The translations under genes were made by a program, and so were the position numbers. The notes below the pieces were generated by a model. The model was not told the DNA's origin. It saw nothing but the letters and a program-made list of their open reading frames with translations, and made no database searches. From the NCBI RefSeq assembly GCF_041080835.1, contig NZ_CP129683.1, forward strand, positions 1,302,001 to 1,366,000: a stretch of 64,000 nt of DNA, read 5' to 3'. The DNA comes from Bifidobacterium sp. WK012_4_13. GTDB lineage: Bacteria > Actinomycetota > Actinomycetes > Actinomycetales > Bifidobacteriaceae. Position 1 is the first letter of the stretch. Each line of letters opens with the position of its first letter. Below are positions 25,227 through 33,322 of the stretch, in pieces.

Positions 25227-26497
25227 AATCCGAAGAAGTTGAAGACGACAATGGTTCATTGAACGATTCACTGGATGAGAAATCGACTGACATCAATGAC
25301 ACTGATATCAGTGACTCCGAGAAGCTTGCCGACGATTCCGTCGGAGAGCCAGTGCAATCCGACGATGGCGAGGAATCGGATGACTCATCCGCAGCCGACG
25401 ATGGCGAGGAAAACGACGAAGAGGTGAATTTCTCCATCGTATTTGAGGATGATGAAGAGGACGAAGACGCAGACAAGGACGAAGACGAACATTCTCAGGA
25501 TGCTGATGGCACATCGGCAGAACAGCCAGAAGCCGATTCAGAGAACGATTCAGTCAGCATCTCAGCGGCGTCGAAATCCCTGAATTCGAAAACCGTCTCC
25601 AAAACCCCTGAGGAAGCCGAAAAGCCTGCTTCGGATAGGAATGGGCACACGATCGCTGAATCATCTTCAGCGCCGCTCTCCACCCAAGAAAATCGATCCA
25701 AGGCACAGACTCAAGCACAGGCGCATACACAGACACACACGAAGCCGAAACCTTCCAGATCGAGAGACCTGTCCGAAGATTCCCTCCATGTCGTGTCACA
25801 GAAAATCAACAGACGCATCCGTCATCTTCGGCGAACGCGATTCGAGCAATACCCGATTCTTGCCTTCAACAAGGTCACATACACACTCAGACACGAACGA
25901 TTCGATCTCTTGAACAAGGTGGATTGGGCCTTCTACAACTCGCGAGTACAGAGTGTGCTGATCCGTTCAGATGACGAACGTCGCGCGGTGGTGGCACTGG
26001 GATCTGGCATGAGGACACCGAATCATGGAACGATTACCTTCCATGGCAAGGACATCCAGGAAATGGAACCGAATGAGTTCCGCCGCCATAACATCGGCGT
26101 GCTGTTCGAACACTTCAATCTGCGGAGTGAACTGACGGCGAGCGAAAACATCGTGCTGACGATGGATGTTTCGGGTCGCAACTTCCTCAAGCCAATGCCG
26201 GTTCTGGCTGCAGAACTGCTCAATCAGGTCCAGTTCCCGGACGACCAGTTCGACACCCCTGTCGGACAGCTCAGTCTGCTGAATCAGCGCAAGGCTCAAC
26301 TCGCTCGGGCTCTGAGCTGCGATGCCAGCATCATTCTTGCCGACGAACCGACGCTGGGTCTTGATGACGAAGACACGGAAACGATTCTCGATGTGATGCG
26401 ATTCCTGGCCGACAAGAAATCAAAATGCATGATTATCGTGACCGCCGATGAGGATCTTGCCGCGCAGACCGACGCGATCATCTATACCGATGACTGA
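25223..26497 (+). CDS. Degenerate ABC ATPase homologue with long acidic extension
   Basis: A 424-residue protein. Residues 1-190 are disordered and strongly acidic (Asp/Glu/Ser). Residues 207-424 align with LolD/MacB-type nucleotide-binding domains, but nearly every nucleotide motif is altered. The P-loop position reads RSDDERRAV (248-256), with no glycines and Arg where Lys is expected. The Q-loop glutamine is Glu296 (LFEHF), LSGGQ is LSLLN (350-354), and the switch His is Ala408 (VTADED). Only Walker B, SIILADEPT (369-377), is intact. Reading frame and Walker B conservation argue against a pseudogene. It probably acts as a structural or regulatory partner of the coupled permease, or pairs with a separate active ATPase; that part is inference. 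Confidence 0.85.
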   Translation: MKSEEVEDDNGSLNDSLDEKSTDINDTDISDSEKLADDSVGEPVQSDDGEESDDSSAADDGEENDEEVNFSIVFEDDEEDEDADKDEDEHSQDADGTSAEQPEADSENDSVSISAASKSLNSKTVSKTPEEAEKPASDRNGHTIAESSSAPLSTQENRSKAQTQAQAHTQTHTKPKPSRSRDLSEDSLHVVSQKINRRIRHLRRTRFEQYPILAFNKVTYTLRHERFDLLNKVDWAFYNSRVQSVLIRSDDERRAVVALGSGMRTPNHGTITFHGKDIQEMEPNEFRRHNIGVLFEHFNLRSELTASENIVLTMDVSGRNFLKPMPVLAAELLNQVQFPDDQFDTPVGQLSLLNQRKAQLARALSCDASIILADEPTLGLDDEDTETILDVMRFLADKKSKCMIIVTADEDLAAQTDAIIYTDD

Positions 26498-26512
26498 TCT
26501 GCGGCTCTTCGA

Positions 26513-26571
26513 CGCATGTGCCCTGTCAGTCTGGTCAGGTTGTTTCTTGCCAGACTGACAGGGCACATGCG
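26513..26571 (+). terminator. 22-bp perfect hairpin after the ABC pair
   Basis: Arms 26513-26534 and 26550-26571 (CGCATGTGCCCTGTCAG... and its complement) enclose a 15-nt loop, 15 bp past the stop. Only a short A-rich, not T-rich, tail follows, so it may stabilise the mRNA 3' end as much as terminate. Confidence 0.7.
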
Positions 26572-26609
26572 CATTGAAAGGTGATTGCGCTGCAGCGTTT
26601 CTCTCCACG

Positions 26610-26646
26610 TGCCCCCTGCATGAGTTCTGCTCAGAATCAGGGGGCA
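26610..26646. other. Second hairpin in the same intergenic region
   Basis: TGCCCCCTG pairs with CAGGGGGCA, with an inner TGAG/CTCA pair in the loop. Together with the hairpin 40 bp upstream it makes a double stem-loop region before the rlmA-like gene. Confidence 0.5.
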
Positions 26647-26650
26647 TGCT

Positions 26651-26682
26651 GCATTCCACAGTCCGTGCATTCCACAGCCCGT
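26651..26682. repeat. 16-bp tandem repeat
   Basis: GCATTCCACAGTCCGT followed directly by GCATTCCACAGCCCGT (one mismatch). Confidence 0.85.
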
Positions 26683-26782
26683 GCTTCGCGAGCTCTGCGC
26701 TTCAGCCTCGGCATGGCGAGTTCGAGAATTCATGATCGGTTGAAACGCCAACGGAGATGAAAGATTCGCAGAGAAGAGGACA

Positions 26783-27670
26783 ATGATTCACATGAAGCCT
26801 TCGATACGGAAATTTCTCGATGCAGCAGGGACATTCCAATGCCCCATATGCGGCGATGCCCTGGCTCCGTCAGGAACAAGTCTGCGATGCTCCCGCAATC
26901 ATACCTTTGACATCGCTGCAAAAGGCTATGCTTCATTTCTGAATTCTCACCGTGGGCATGACGGTCTGTACAGTCAATCATTCTTCGAAAATCGCAGCCA
27001 GGCACTGAGCACTGGACTCTACGACCATATAATCCGCAAGGTTGCCGAGGCAGTCATTCCGTGCATGCATTCGGATGGTTCAGCGTTGCTTGACGTTGGC
27101 TGCGGCGATGGGACGCTGACGAAGCAACTGCAGCGACTGGTCAATACAGCAGACGCAGCGGCGCCAGCAGTTCCCGAAGCATCGCTGTATGCCTGTGACA
27201 TTTCCGCCCCTGCGATTTCGATTGCGGCCCGAGGCGGTGGAAACATCCGATGGTTCATCGCAGATCTGGCTCAGCTGCCACTGTCAAATGGCTCAATGAA
27301 CGTGATCACCGACATTTTTTCACCCGCGAACTATGGAGAATTCAAACGAGTTCTCGTGCCCGATGGAAGACTGGTGAAAGTCGTGCCGGGAAAGAATCAC
27401 CTTGTTGAATTGCGAGAGACGATTGCCCATTCCCACCAGGAAAAGCCAGATGTCTATTCCAACGACGACGTGTTCCAGGGGATCGAGCGACACTGCACCA
27501 TTCGGCAGGTATCAAGCGCAACCGCAACGATTCCTCTCAGTTCCAAGCAGTGGGAACGGTTCCTCGCGATGACTCCGCTCATGTTCCACGTACGTCGGTC
27601 CTCAATCGATCTCGCATCGCTGCATGAGCTTACCATCGAGGCTGAAATCGTAGAGGCGACAATGAGATGA
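26783..27670 (+). CDS. rlmA: RlmA-type 23S rRNA guanine-N1 methyltransferase
   Basis: A 295-residue SAM-dependent methyltransferase of the RlmA/TlrB family, which methylates N1 of a guanine in helix 35 of 23S rRNA (G745 or G748 by lineage). The zinc finger is C20-x2-C23...C36-x3-H40 (CPICG, CSRNHTFD), followed by the family block AAKGYASFLNSH. The SAM site is LLDVGCGDGTLT at about 102-113, and DIFSPANYGEFKRVLVPDGRLVKVVPG is the typical late motif. ATG 26783 has AGAGGA just upstream; an internal ATG three codons on is possible. In Gram-positive hosts the G748 enzyme can influence macrolide response. Monocistronic by spacing. Confidence 0.85.
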   Translation: MIHMKPSIRKFLDAAGTFQCPICGDALAPSGTSLRCSRNHTFDIAAKGYASFLNSHRGHDGLYSQSFFENRSQALSTGLYDHIIRKVAEAVIPCMHSDGSALLDVGCGDGTLTKQLQRLVNTADAAAPAVPEASLYACDISAPAISIAARGGGNIRWFIADLAQLPLSNGSMNVITDIFSPANYGEFKRVLVPDGRLVKVVPGKNHLVELRETIAHSHQEKPDVYSNDDVFQGIERHCTIRQVSSATATIPLSSKQWERFLAMTPLMFHVRRSSIDLASLHELTIEAEIVEATMR

Positions 27671-27807
27671 GGCCATCACCGACCGCAATCCCAGGCCATT
27701 TCTGAACTCCAACGTCACGACCGGCAACGGCCGGCATGGATGCCAACCGTGAGAGCCTGCACCCACGCATCCTCTTCATCTCCTATTCGCCTCCAGCCCG
27801 TTGCAGC

Positions 27808-28506
27808 CTACGAAAGCGCAGTGCCACCTTCGTCATTGAGCCGCGTAACCCTGATGCGCCTTGCCGCCGAAGCGCCGAGTGCGACCTTTGCACCCGATGG
27901 CAGAACCAGGGTAACTATGTCGGAATACGGGGTGAACTTGCCTATTGTGGCGCTGCCGTTGATGGAAAGCCCTTGCTGCTGAAGGAAGCGCAATAATTTC
28001 GGATCTTCGTCGCTGACTCGTTCGATACGCACCTTCACGCCCTCCGGCGCATCGGTCAGCAGTATGCTGCTGTCCTCTTCCATCTCTCCATTTGGTCCGG
28101 GAATCGCATCACCGTGAGGATCCTTCGTCGGACGGCCGAGACTTTCATCAATGCGCTCAATCATGAGATCCGATGCGGCATGTTCCAGCTGATCTGCCTC
28201 CTTATGGACTTCATCCCATCGATACCCGAGCTTCTCTACAAGAAAGGTCTCGAGCAGCCTGTGTCTGCGAACCATTTTCAAGGCGTACTGCTCACCTAGC
28301 GGCGTCAGGATGATATCTCCATATGGAGCGTGGGTGACCAATCCCTGCGTGGTCAGACGAGCCATCGCCCCGGACACCGTTGACGGCTTCATGCCGGTCT
28401 TTCGAGCAAGATCCGTTGGCTGAATCGCCTTGTCGGACCATTCGCGCAGATCCCAAAGCACCTTGAGATAGTCCTGCGAGTTCGTAGATAGCTCTTGAAA
28501 AGTCAT
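27808..28506 (-). CDS. DtxR/MntR-family metal-dependent repressor
   Basis: A 232-residue regulator with winged helix (about 1-70, LARKTGMKPSTVSGAMARL), dimerisation/metal domain, and C-terminal SH3-like FeoA domain. The metal ligands line up with DtxR His79, Glu83, His98, Cys102 and His106 as His82, Glu86, His101, Asp105 and His109 (VHKEADQLEH). The Cys102 position is Asp here, and acidic residues at that site are typical of manganese-sensing MntR proteins, so manganese is the likelier co-repressor. It is divergent from mntH, the expected target. ATG 28506 begins MTFQELS; the frame extends 46 codons further upstream without protein character. Confidence 0.9.
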   Translation of the reverse strand: MTFQELSTNSQDYLKVLWDLREWSDKAIQPTDLARKTGMKPSTVSGAMARLTTQGLVTHAPYGDIILTPLGEQYALKMVRRHRLLETFLVEKLGYRWDEVHKEADQLEHAASDLMIERIDESLGRPTKDPHGDAIPGPNGEMEEDSSILLTDAPEGVKVRIERVSDEDPKLLRFLQQQGLSINGSATIGKFTPYSDIVTLVLPSGAKVALGASAARRIRVTRLNDEGGTALS

Positions 28507-28555
28507 GCTGTACAGTCTAACCAATGTCGCCGTTTTGATGCTGAAAGGTTCATAT

Positions 28556-28587
28556 CTCAATGCATTCCTTACAATTTCTGCATTGAG
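28556..28587. promoter_or_regulatory. Inverted repeat between mntR-like gene and mntH
   Basis: CTCAATGCA (28556-28564) and TGCATTGAG (28579-28587) are perfect 9-bp arms with a 14-bp spacer, 50 bp upstream of the repressor start. Candidate operator or leader hairpin in the 315-bp divergent region; I see no Mn riboswitch there. Confidence 0.4.
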
Positions 28588-28821
28588 ACTCCTATGCGCG
28601 AAAACCCCTGTGCGAGGTCCTACAGGGAAGCGTCCACGAGCCATCTCCCATCACGATGATCCCGCAGCGAAAGGCATGGTCAGACTTGATTCGTGGATGG
28701 TTACGCGAAATCGAAAACTTCGTTAACGGATTGTGTCATCACTCGCATTCCATGCATATCCGTCTATACTTCGAGGGGTAGAACTAAATTGTTTGAGGGC
28801 TACGATTCAGGGATGGGGATA

Positions 28822-30276
28822 ATGAGCGACACGTCAGCGGCAACAGAGACTTCTACGAAGGAACGAAGCGGGAAATTGGGCGGTTCCGAATCAAGGATCT
28901 TCAGCAGAGGCAAGTTGATTGAGACGGCCAATGGCCTCTCACTCGAAGAGATCAATGCAACGGTAAGCATTCCAAAGGCAAGTCACAGCTTCTGGAAAAG
29001 CCTCATTGCATTCTCGGGACCCGGCGCACTGGTTGCCGTCGGGTACATGGATCCAGGAAACTGGATCACGTCTATCGGCGGTGGCGCACAATATGGCTAT
29101 CTCCTGATGTCAGTGATTCTGCTTTCCAGCCTCATCGCAATGCTGCTGCAATATATGTGCGCAAAGCTTGGCATCGTCGCAGGCCTTGACCTGGCTCAGG
29201 CGACGCGTCTTCATACCGGTAGAAAGACGGGAATCGTCCTCTGGATCACCACTGAACTGGCAGTCATGGCAACCGATATCGCAGAGGTGATCGGTGGCGC
29301 AATCGCCTTGAACCTGCTTTTCGGCATTCCACTTGCCGTCGGCGTGGTTCTCACCGTGTTCGATGTGCTGCTCCTGCTGCTGCTCATGCAGGTCGGGTTC
29401 AGACGCATCGAGGCAATCGTCGTGACCCTGATCCTGGTCATCATGGCCGTCTTCGTCTATGAGGTATGGCTGGCACAGCCGAACGTCGGCGCTGTGTTCG
29501 CCGGCTTCATCCCGAACTCACAGATTTTCGGCAATGGTCAGCTCACCATGGCGTTGGGCATCGTGGGCGCAACCGTGATGCCGCACAACCTGTATCTTCA
29601 CTCATCGATCGTTCAGACACGCAATTACGACCGCAAGGACGATCGGGAGGTCAGCAACGCGCTTCGCTTCGCCACCTGGGACTCGAACATTCAGCTCACG
29701 GCAGCGTTCGTCGTGAACTGCCTGCTGCTCGTTCTTGGCGCGGCAATGTTCTTTGGCCATGGTGATGGCCTCGACACATTCACATCCCTCTACAATGCTC
29801 TCGGCGACAGCAGACTCGCAGGCCCCGTCGCCAGCGGTGCTCTCAGCACGCTATTCGCAGTCGCGCTGCTCGCATCCGGTCAGAATTCAACGATCACGGG
29901 CACGCTCACCGGGCAGATTGTGATGGAGGGCTTCATTCGAATGCGCATTCCAATGTGGCTTCGGCGTGTGGTTACCAGAGTTATTTCGATAATCCCAGTG
30001 CTTGTCTGCACCTTCGCGTTCGGTGGGACGGAGTCTGCACTTGACAACCTGCTGATCTATTCCCAGGTGTTCCTCTGCATCGCATTGCCCATCTCCATGG
30101 TGCCTCTGGTCTGGTTCACCTCATCAAAGAAAATCATGGGCAGGAAATATGCCAACCCGCTTTGGATGTCGATTCTTGCCTGGATCGTCGTTGCGGTGCT
30201 GTCAGGCCTGAACGTCTGGCTGATCGTACAGGACATACAGCAGCTGATTGCATTCCTGCGACCACTTCCGCTGTAA
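28822..30276 (+). CDS. mntH: NRAMP manganese/divalent metal transporter
   Basis: A 484-residue proton-coupled divalent metal importer of the NRAMP family, about 11 helices. The metal-site helices are visible: GYMDPGNWITSIGGG (DPGN in helix 1) and GATVMPHNLYLHSSIVQTR (MPHN in helix 6), with the cytosolic loop block GQNSTITGTLTGQIVMEGF. A 60-residue hydrophilic N-terminal tail precedes helix 1. ATG 28822 is preferred since GGGGA lies 3-4 nt upstream; upstream in-frame codons are outside any likely leader. Divergent from the DtxR/MntR-type repressor and followed by a strong terminator. Confidence 0.95.
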   Translation: MSDTSAATETSTKERSGKLGGSESRIFSRGKLIETANGLSLEEINATVSIPKASHSFWKSLIAFSGPGALVAVGYMDPGNWITSIGGGAQYGYLLMSVILLSSLIAMLLQYMCAKLGIVAGLDLAQATRLHTGRKTGIVLWITTELAVMATDIAEVIGGAIALNLLFGIPLAVGVVLTVFDVLLLLLLMQVGFRRIEAIVVTLILVIMAVFVYEVWLAQPNVGAVFAGFIPNSQIFGNGQLTMALGIVGATVMPHNLYLHSSIVQTRNYDRKDDREVSNALRFATWDSNIQLTAAFVVNCLLLVLGAAMFFGHGDGLDTFTSLYNALGDSRLAGPVASGALSTLFAVALLASGQNSTITGTLTGQIVMEGFIRMRIPMWLRRVVTRVISIIPVLVCTFAFGGTESALDNLLIYSQVFLCIALPISMVPLVWFTSSKKIMGRKYANPLWMSILAWIVVAVLSGLNVWLIVQDIQQLIAFLRPLPL

Positions 30277-30315
30277 CCACTCCTCTGTGACCACCCCTTT
30301 GTGATCGCAAAGCAG

Positions 30316-30366
30316 CGGCGCAGATCAGGTTAGAACTTCTCCCGAACCTGGTCTGCGCCGTTTTTC
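30316..30366 (+). terminator. Intrinsic terminator of mntH
   Basis: 16-bp stem (CGGCGCAGATCAGGTT with AACCTGGTCTGCGCCG, one G-T pair), 13-nt loop, then TTTTTC. Confidence 0.9.
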
Positions 30367-30396
30367 TTACATCTTCTTCAGAGAGGACATATGTTC

Positions 30397-31155
30397 CTAG
30401 AGGCTCCCACCTGCGGCAAGATGCATCAGCGAACTGCCAAAGTCAAGGCCCTCACTCGCATCGGTTTCATCGGCATTATCATCGACTCTGGCCTTGAAGG
30501 TGCGCGTATATTTTCCTCCAACCGAGTCAAGAAGATTCTGGTGGACATCAGCCACGACCAAAGCCGCCAGCTCTGCGGCCACTCGATCCTGATGCGTCGC
30601 AAGATCGGCAGATCCCCAGTCACCCGTGGCAGCCATAACACCGGTCGGAACGATCAGCGCACGCATGAATGCGAACAACGATCGCATCGCGGTATCCGGA
30701 ACCAAGGCATGGCGTTCGCTGCCGCCAGTGGCGACGACGGCCAGGGGAAGCCCAAGCACGATATCGGCATCGGCAATGTCCCAGAACGACTTGAACAGAC
30801 CAGAATACGTGGCCTTGTATACGGGGCTGGCAACAATAACGGCATCACTGCTCTGAACGGTCTGCAACGCATCCTGCAAGGCAGGAGAAATCTGCAGAGA
30901 GACCGAGGCGATTGCGATGTCATTCGAAAGATTCTTCAATTCGATAAGCGCAATGTCGCTGTCTGTGCCATATTCCTTGAGCAATTCGCTTGTCTTGAGC
31001 GCAATGCCACGCGCAAGCTCTGTGGTCGTCGACGGATTGCCGACACCGGCACTCACGATGGCAATGCGATGAGCGCGCCGCTCCCTATGGGATGACGGGC
31101 CTCCCCGCGATGCCGATGAACTGCCAGACGCTGTTTCCAAAGAACTCTCACTCAT
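30397..31155 (-). CDS. NADPH-dependent FMN reductase, LLM-partner type
   Basis: A 252-residue flavodoxin-fold reductase (RIAIVSAGVGNPSTTTELARGI; SSDAVIVASPVYKATYSGLFKSFWDI; GLPLAVVATGG) of the type found next to luciferase-like monooxygenases in actinobacteria (the CE1759-type family). It supplies reduced FMN to its partner. A Ser/Arg-rich N-terminal tail (about 30 residues) and an acidic C-terminal extension flank the core. ATG 31155 has GGGAG 7 nt upstream. It starts 30 bp after the stop of the monooxygenase gene, so they form an operon. Confidence 0.85.
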   Translation of the reverse strand: MSESSLETASGSSSASRGGPSSHRERRAHRIAIVSAGVGNPSTTTELARGIALKTSELLKEYGTDSDIALIELKNLSNDIAIASVSLQISPALQDALQTVQSSDAVIVASPVYKATYSGLFKSFWDIADADIVLGLPLAVVATGGSERHALVPDTAMRSLFAFMRALIVPTGVMAATGDWGSADLATHQDRVAAELAALVVADVHQNLLDSVGGKYTRTFKARVDDNADETDASEGLDFGSSLMHLAAGGSL

Positions 31156-31185
31156 GCATTCACTCCCAACGATCCCCCAAAGGTA

Positions 31186-32445
31186 TCAGTACAAACTCGG
31201 CATCGTAACCCTTTGATTCGGGTCCGAATCAATATATGGGCTGGTTCCAGTCACATTGTCGCCACGATTATCGTGAGGCTTTGGCTGACGCGCGGGCTTG
31301 TCACCATATTTCGCATGAACCATATCATCGTGAGAGGGGGCTGCGACAGCTCGCGGGCTACGCTCTGCGGCGAATTCTTTACGAAGGACGGGGAGAACGT
31401 CCTCACCAAGCCTGTCAAGCTGCTCCAAGACCGTGCCTGATGGCAGGCCACCGTGATCGACGAGAAAGAGCTGGCGCGCATAGTCACCGTAGTATTCGCG
31501 CTGCTCAAGCACGCGATCGATGATCTGCTGCGGCGATCCGACGAGCAACGGTGTCTCCTCAATCATCGTCTCCAGCGGAGGGCCGCCCTTGTAGACCGGA
31601 GAGTTGTTGAAATAAGGGCGATATTCGCGAATGGCATCCTGCGAGTTCCGAGCAATGTAGGTCTGCGCAGCAACCCCGACGATCGCCTGCTCAGCCGTGC
31701 CGTGGCCCCAGTGCTGGAAGCGCTGGCGATACAGACGAACGAGCCTGCGGAAGTGTTCCACCGGCCAGAAGATGCCGTTCGCGAAGAATCCATTGCCATA
31801 GAAAGCGGCCTGCTCAGCGATTTCGGGAGTGCGAATCGACCCATGCCAGACGAATGGAGGCACGTCATCAAGCGGTCTCGGGATTGATGTGAATCCTTGC
31901 AGAGGCGTTCTGAACTTGCCCGACCAATCGACCACATCGTTGTGCCACAGCTCATGGAGCAGATTGTATCCCTCGAGCGCCAAGGGCAGGCTTTGACGAA
32001 TGTCCTGGCCAAACCACGGGTATACAGGTGCAGTGTTTCCGCGTCCGAGCATGAGGTCTATCCGGCCATCGGCAACATGCTGAAGCAAGGAATACTCCTC
32101 GGCTATGCGAACCGGATCGTTCGTCGTTATCAAGGTCGTCGATGTGGAAAGCGTGATCCGCTTCGTTTTCGCAGCTACCGCCGCAAGGAAAGTGGTCGGA
32201 GACGATGACCAGAATGGTGGATTGTGGTGCTCGCCGACGGCAAACACGTCGAATCCCGCCTCTTCGACCTTCACTGCCTCCTGCAACGATGCCTGAATGC
32301 GCTCCGCCTCGGATGGAACCGAATTGCTCACAGGATCGCGCGTCACATCCGACACAGACATGACACCGAATTGGATTGGGCCTGGTCGGGCCGACGAAGG
32401 CTTGCGTTTGTTGGCCTCGATGATCTCTTGAGCGTCCTGCGCCAT
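31186..32445 (-). CDS. Luciferase-like (LLM class) flavin-dependent monooxygenase
   Basis: A 419-residue bacterial luciferase-superfamily protein (TIM barrel, FMNH2-dependent) of the CE1758-type family that is regularly paired with a dedicated FMN reductase. Motifs: FGVMSVSDVTRDP, AVKVEEAGFDVFAVGEHHNPPF, RITLSTSTTLITTNDPVRIAEEYSLL, DLMLGRGNTAPVYPWFG and LLVGSPQQIIDRVLEQ. The last ~50 residues are a polar, probably disordered tail. ATG 32445 has GGAAGG upstream; the frame continues 65 codons further but without a start signal. The substrate is unknown; members oxidise small organics, sometimes alkanesulfonates or xenobiotics. Confidence 0.85.
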   Translation of the reverse strand: MAQDAQEIIEANKRKPSSARPGPIQFGVMSVSDVTRDPVSNSVPSEAERIQASLQEAVKVEEAGFDVFAVGEHHNPPFWSSSPTTFLAAVAAKTKRITLSTSTTLITTNDPVRIAEEYSLLQHVADGRIDLMLGRGNTAPVYPWFGQDIRQSLPLALEGYNLLHELWHNDVVDWSGKFRTPLQGFTSIPRPLDDVPPFVWHGSIRTPEIAEQAAFYGNGFFANGIFWPVEHFRRLVRLYRQRFQHWGHGTAEQAIVGVAAQTYIARNSQDAIREYRPYFNNSPVYKGGPPLETMIEETPLLVGSPQQIIDRVLEQREYYGDYARQLFLVDHGGLPSGTVLEQLDRLGEDVLPVLRKEFAAERSPRAVAAPSHDDMVHAKYGDKPARQPKPHDNRGDNVTGTSPYIDSDPNQRVTMPSLY

Positions 32446-32679
32446 GATGGCTTCCTTCCTCGAAGTAACACGGTTCTTGAGATATGCAGTCTTTTGTGAA
32501 TGAAGTTTTGTGAATGAAGAGTCGCCTGCATGACGATATGAGCAAAGGGAGAGTCCCCAAACCTTCGCTTCAGGGCCTCGATGCCCTGCGGTCAGAATCG
32601 GGAACGATGGCTGGCGATAACGAGCAGACCCCAACGCCATGTGAGGTTGGCTTGCCCTCGCCAGCCGCGAAAGAGAGCA

Positions 32680-33219
32680 TCAGTTCTTGTGCCTGTCGAT
32701 GAAGGCGACGAAGGCGTTCACGAAATCAGTCAGGAAGCCTTTCGCGTCGTCGGCCACTGAACCGTCTTCCTTCAGACCGGTCGTTGCGTTGAAATAGACC
32801 TCTGGCTGTCCCATGATCTCGGTATTCAGGTAGATCAGAACGTTACGCAGGGCAGCCTGTGCCTGGGTGGTTCCCAAAGCGCCAAGCGAGGCGCCGACGA
32901 TGGCAGCGGGCTTGCCATTGAACGAATTCTGGCCCCATGGGCGTGAAGCCCAGTCAATCCCATTCTTCAGGACACCGGAAAAGCTTCTGTTGTATTCAGG
33001 GGTGACGAAGAGCACACCGTCGGAGCGCTCGATCAGATCCTTCAACGCCTTCGCATCCGCTGGGAAATCGGCCTCGAGGTCTTGGTTGAAAAGAGGAAGG
33101 TTCAAGTCGGCCGTTTCGAAGGTGACTCCTGCTGGAGCCAGCTTCTCAATGTTTTCAGCCAGGCTCTTGTTGAAGGAATCTCTGCGTAGCGATCCCACCA
33201 GAACTGCGATGCTTGTCAT
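32680..33219 (-). CDS. NADPH-dependent FMN reductase / quinone reductase
   Basis: A 179-residue flavodoxin-fold oxidoreductase like YieF/ChrR and azoreductases: IAVLVGSLRRDSFNKSLAENI (FMN phosphate loop), FNQDLEADFP, DGVLFVTPEYNRSFSGVLKNGIDWASRP (the family signature) and KPAAIVGASLGALGTTQAQ. These proteins reduce quinones, azo compounds or chromate two electrons at a time. ATG 33219 has AGGGAG 7 nt upstream. Divergent from the ATP-grasp-like gene, with an AT-rich palindrome between them. Confidence 0.9.
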   Translation of the reverse strand: MTSIAVLVGSLRRDSFNKSLAENIEKLAPAGVTFETADLNLPLFNQDLEADFPADAKALKDLIERSDGVLFVTPEYNRSFSGVLKNGIDWASRPWGQNSFNGKPAAIVGASLGALGTTQAQAALRNVLIYLNTEIMGQPEVYFNATTGLKEDGSVADDAKGFLTDFVNAFVAFIDRHKN

Positions 33220-33283
33220 AGTGTCTCCCTTATGGGTGTTGTGAATGGAAAACGGCCCCCTGGCCGCCACACTTCTTCTAAAG

Positions 33284-33311
33284 ATAAATCATTAAAAAAT
33301 TCCTGATTTAT
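33284..33311. promoter_or_regulatory. AT-rich inverted repeat in the divergent promoter region
   Basis: ATAAATCA (33284-33291) and TGATTTAT (33304-33311) with a 12-bp spacer, between the quinone reductase (33219) and the ATP-grasp-like gene (33323). Likely overlaps both promoters, so a single regulator could control both. Confidence 0.4.
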
Positions 33312-33322
33312 GCTTATAGATT

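Noticed and set aside
28507..28821. Manganese (yybP-ykoY) riboswitch in the mntH leader
   Set aside because: I could not find the conserved loop sequences; the DtxR-type repressor gives a sufficient explanation for control.
31187..31201. 15-bp CAGTACAAACTCGGC shared with 34569-34583
   Set aside because: A 15-mer match is expected about once or more by chance in a window this size, and one copy is at the end of a coding region.
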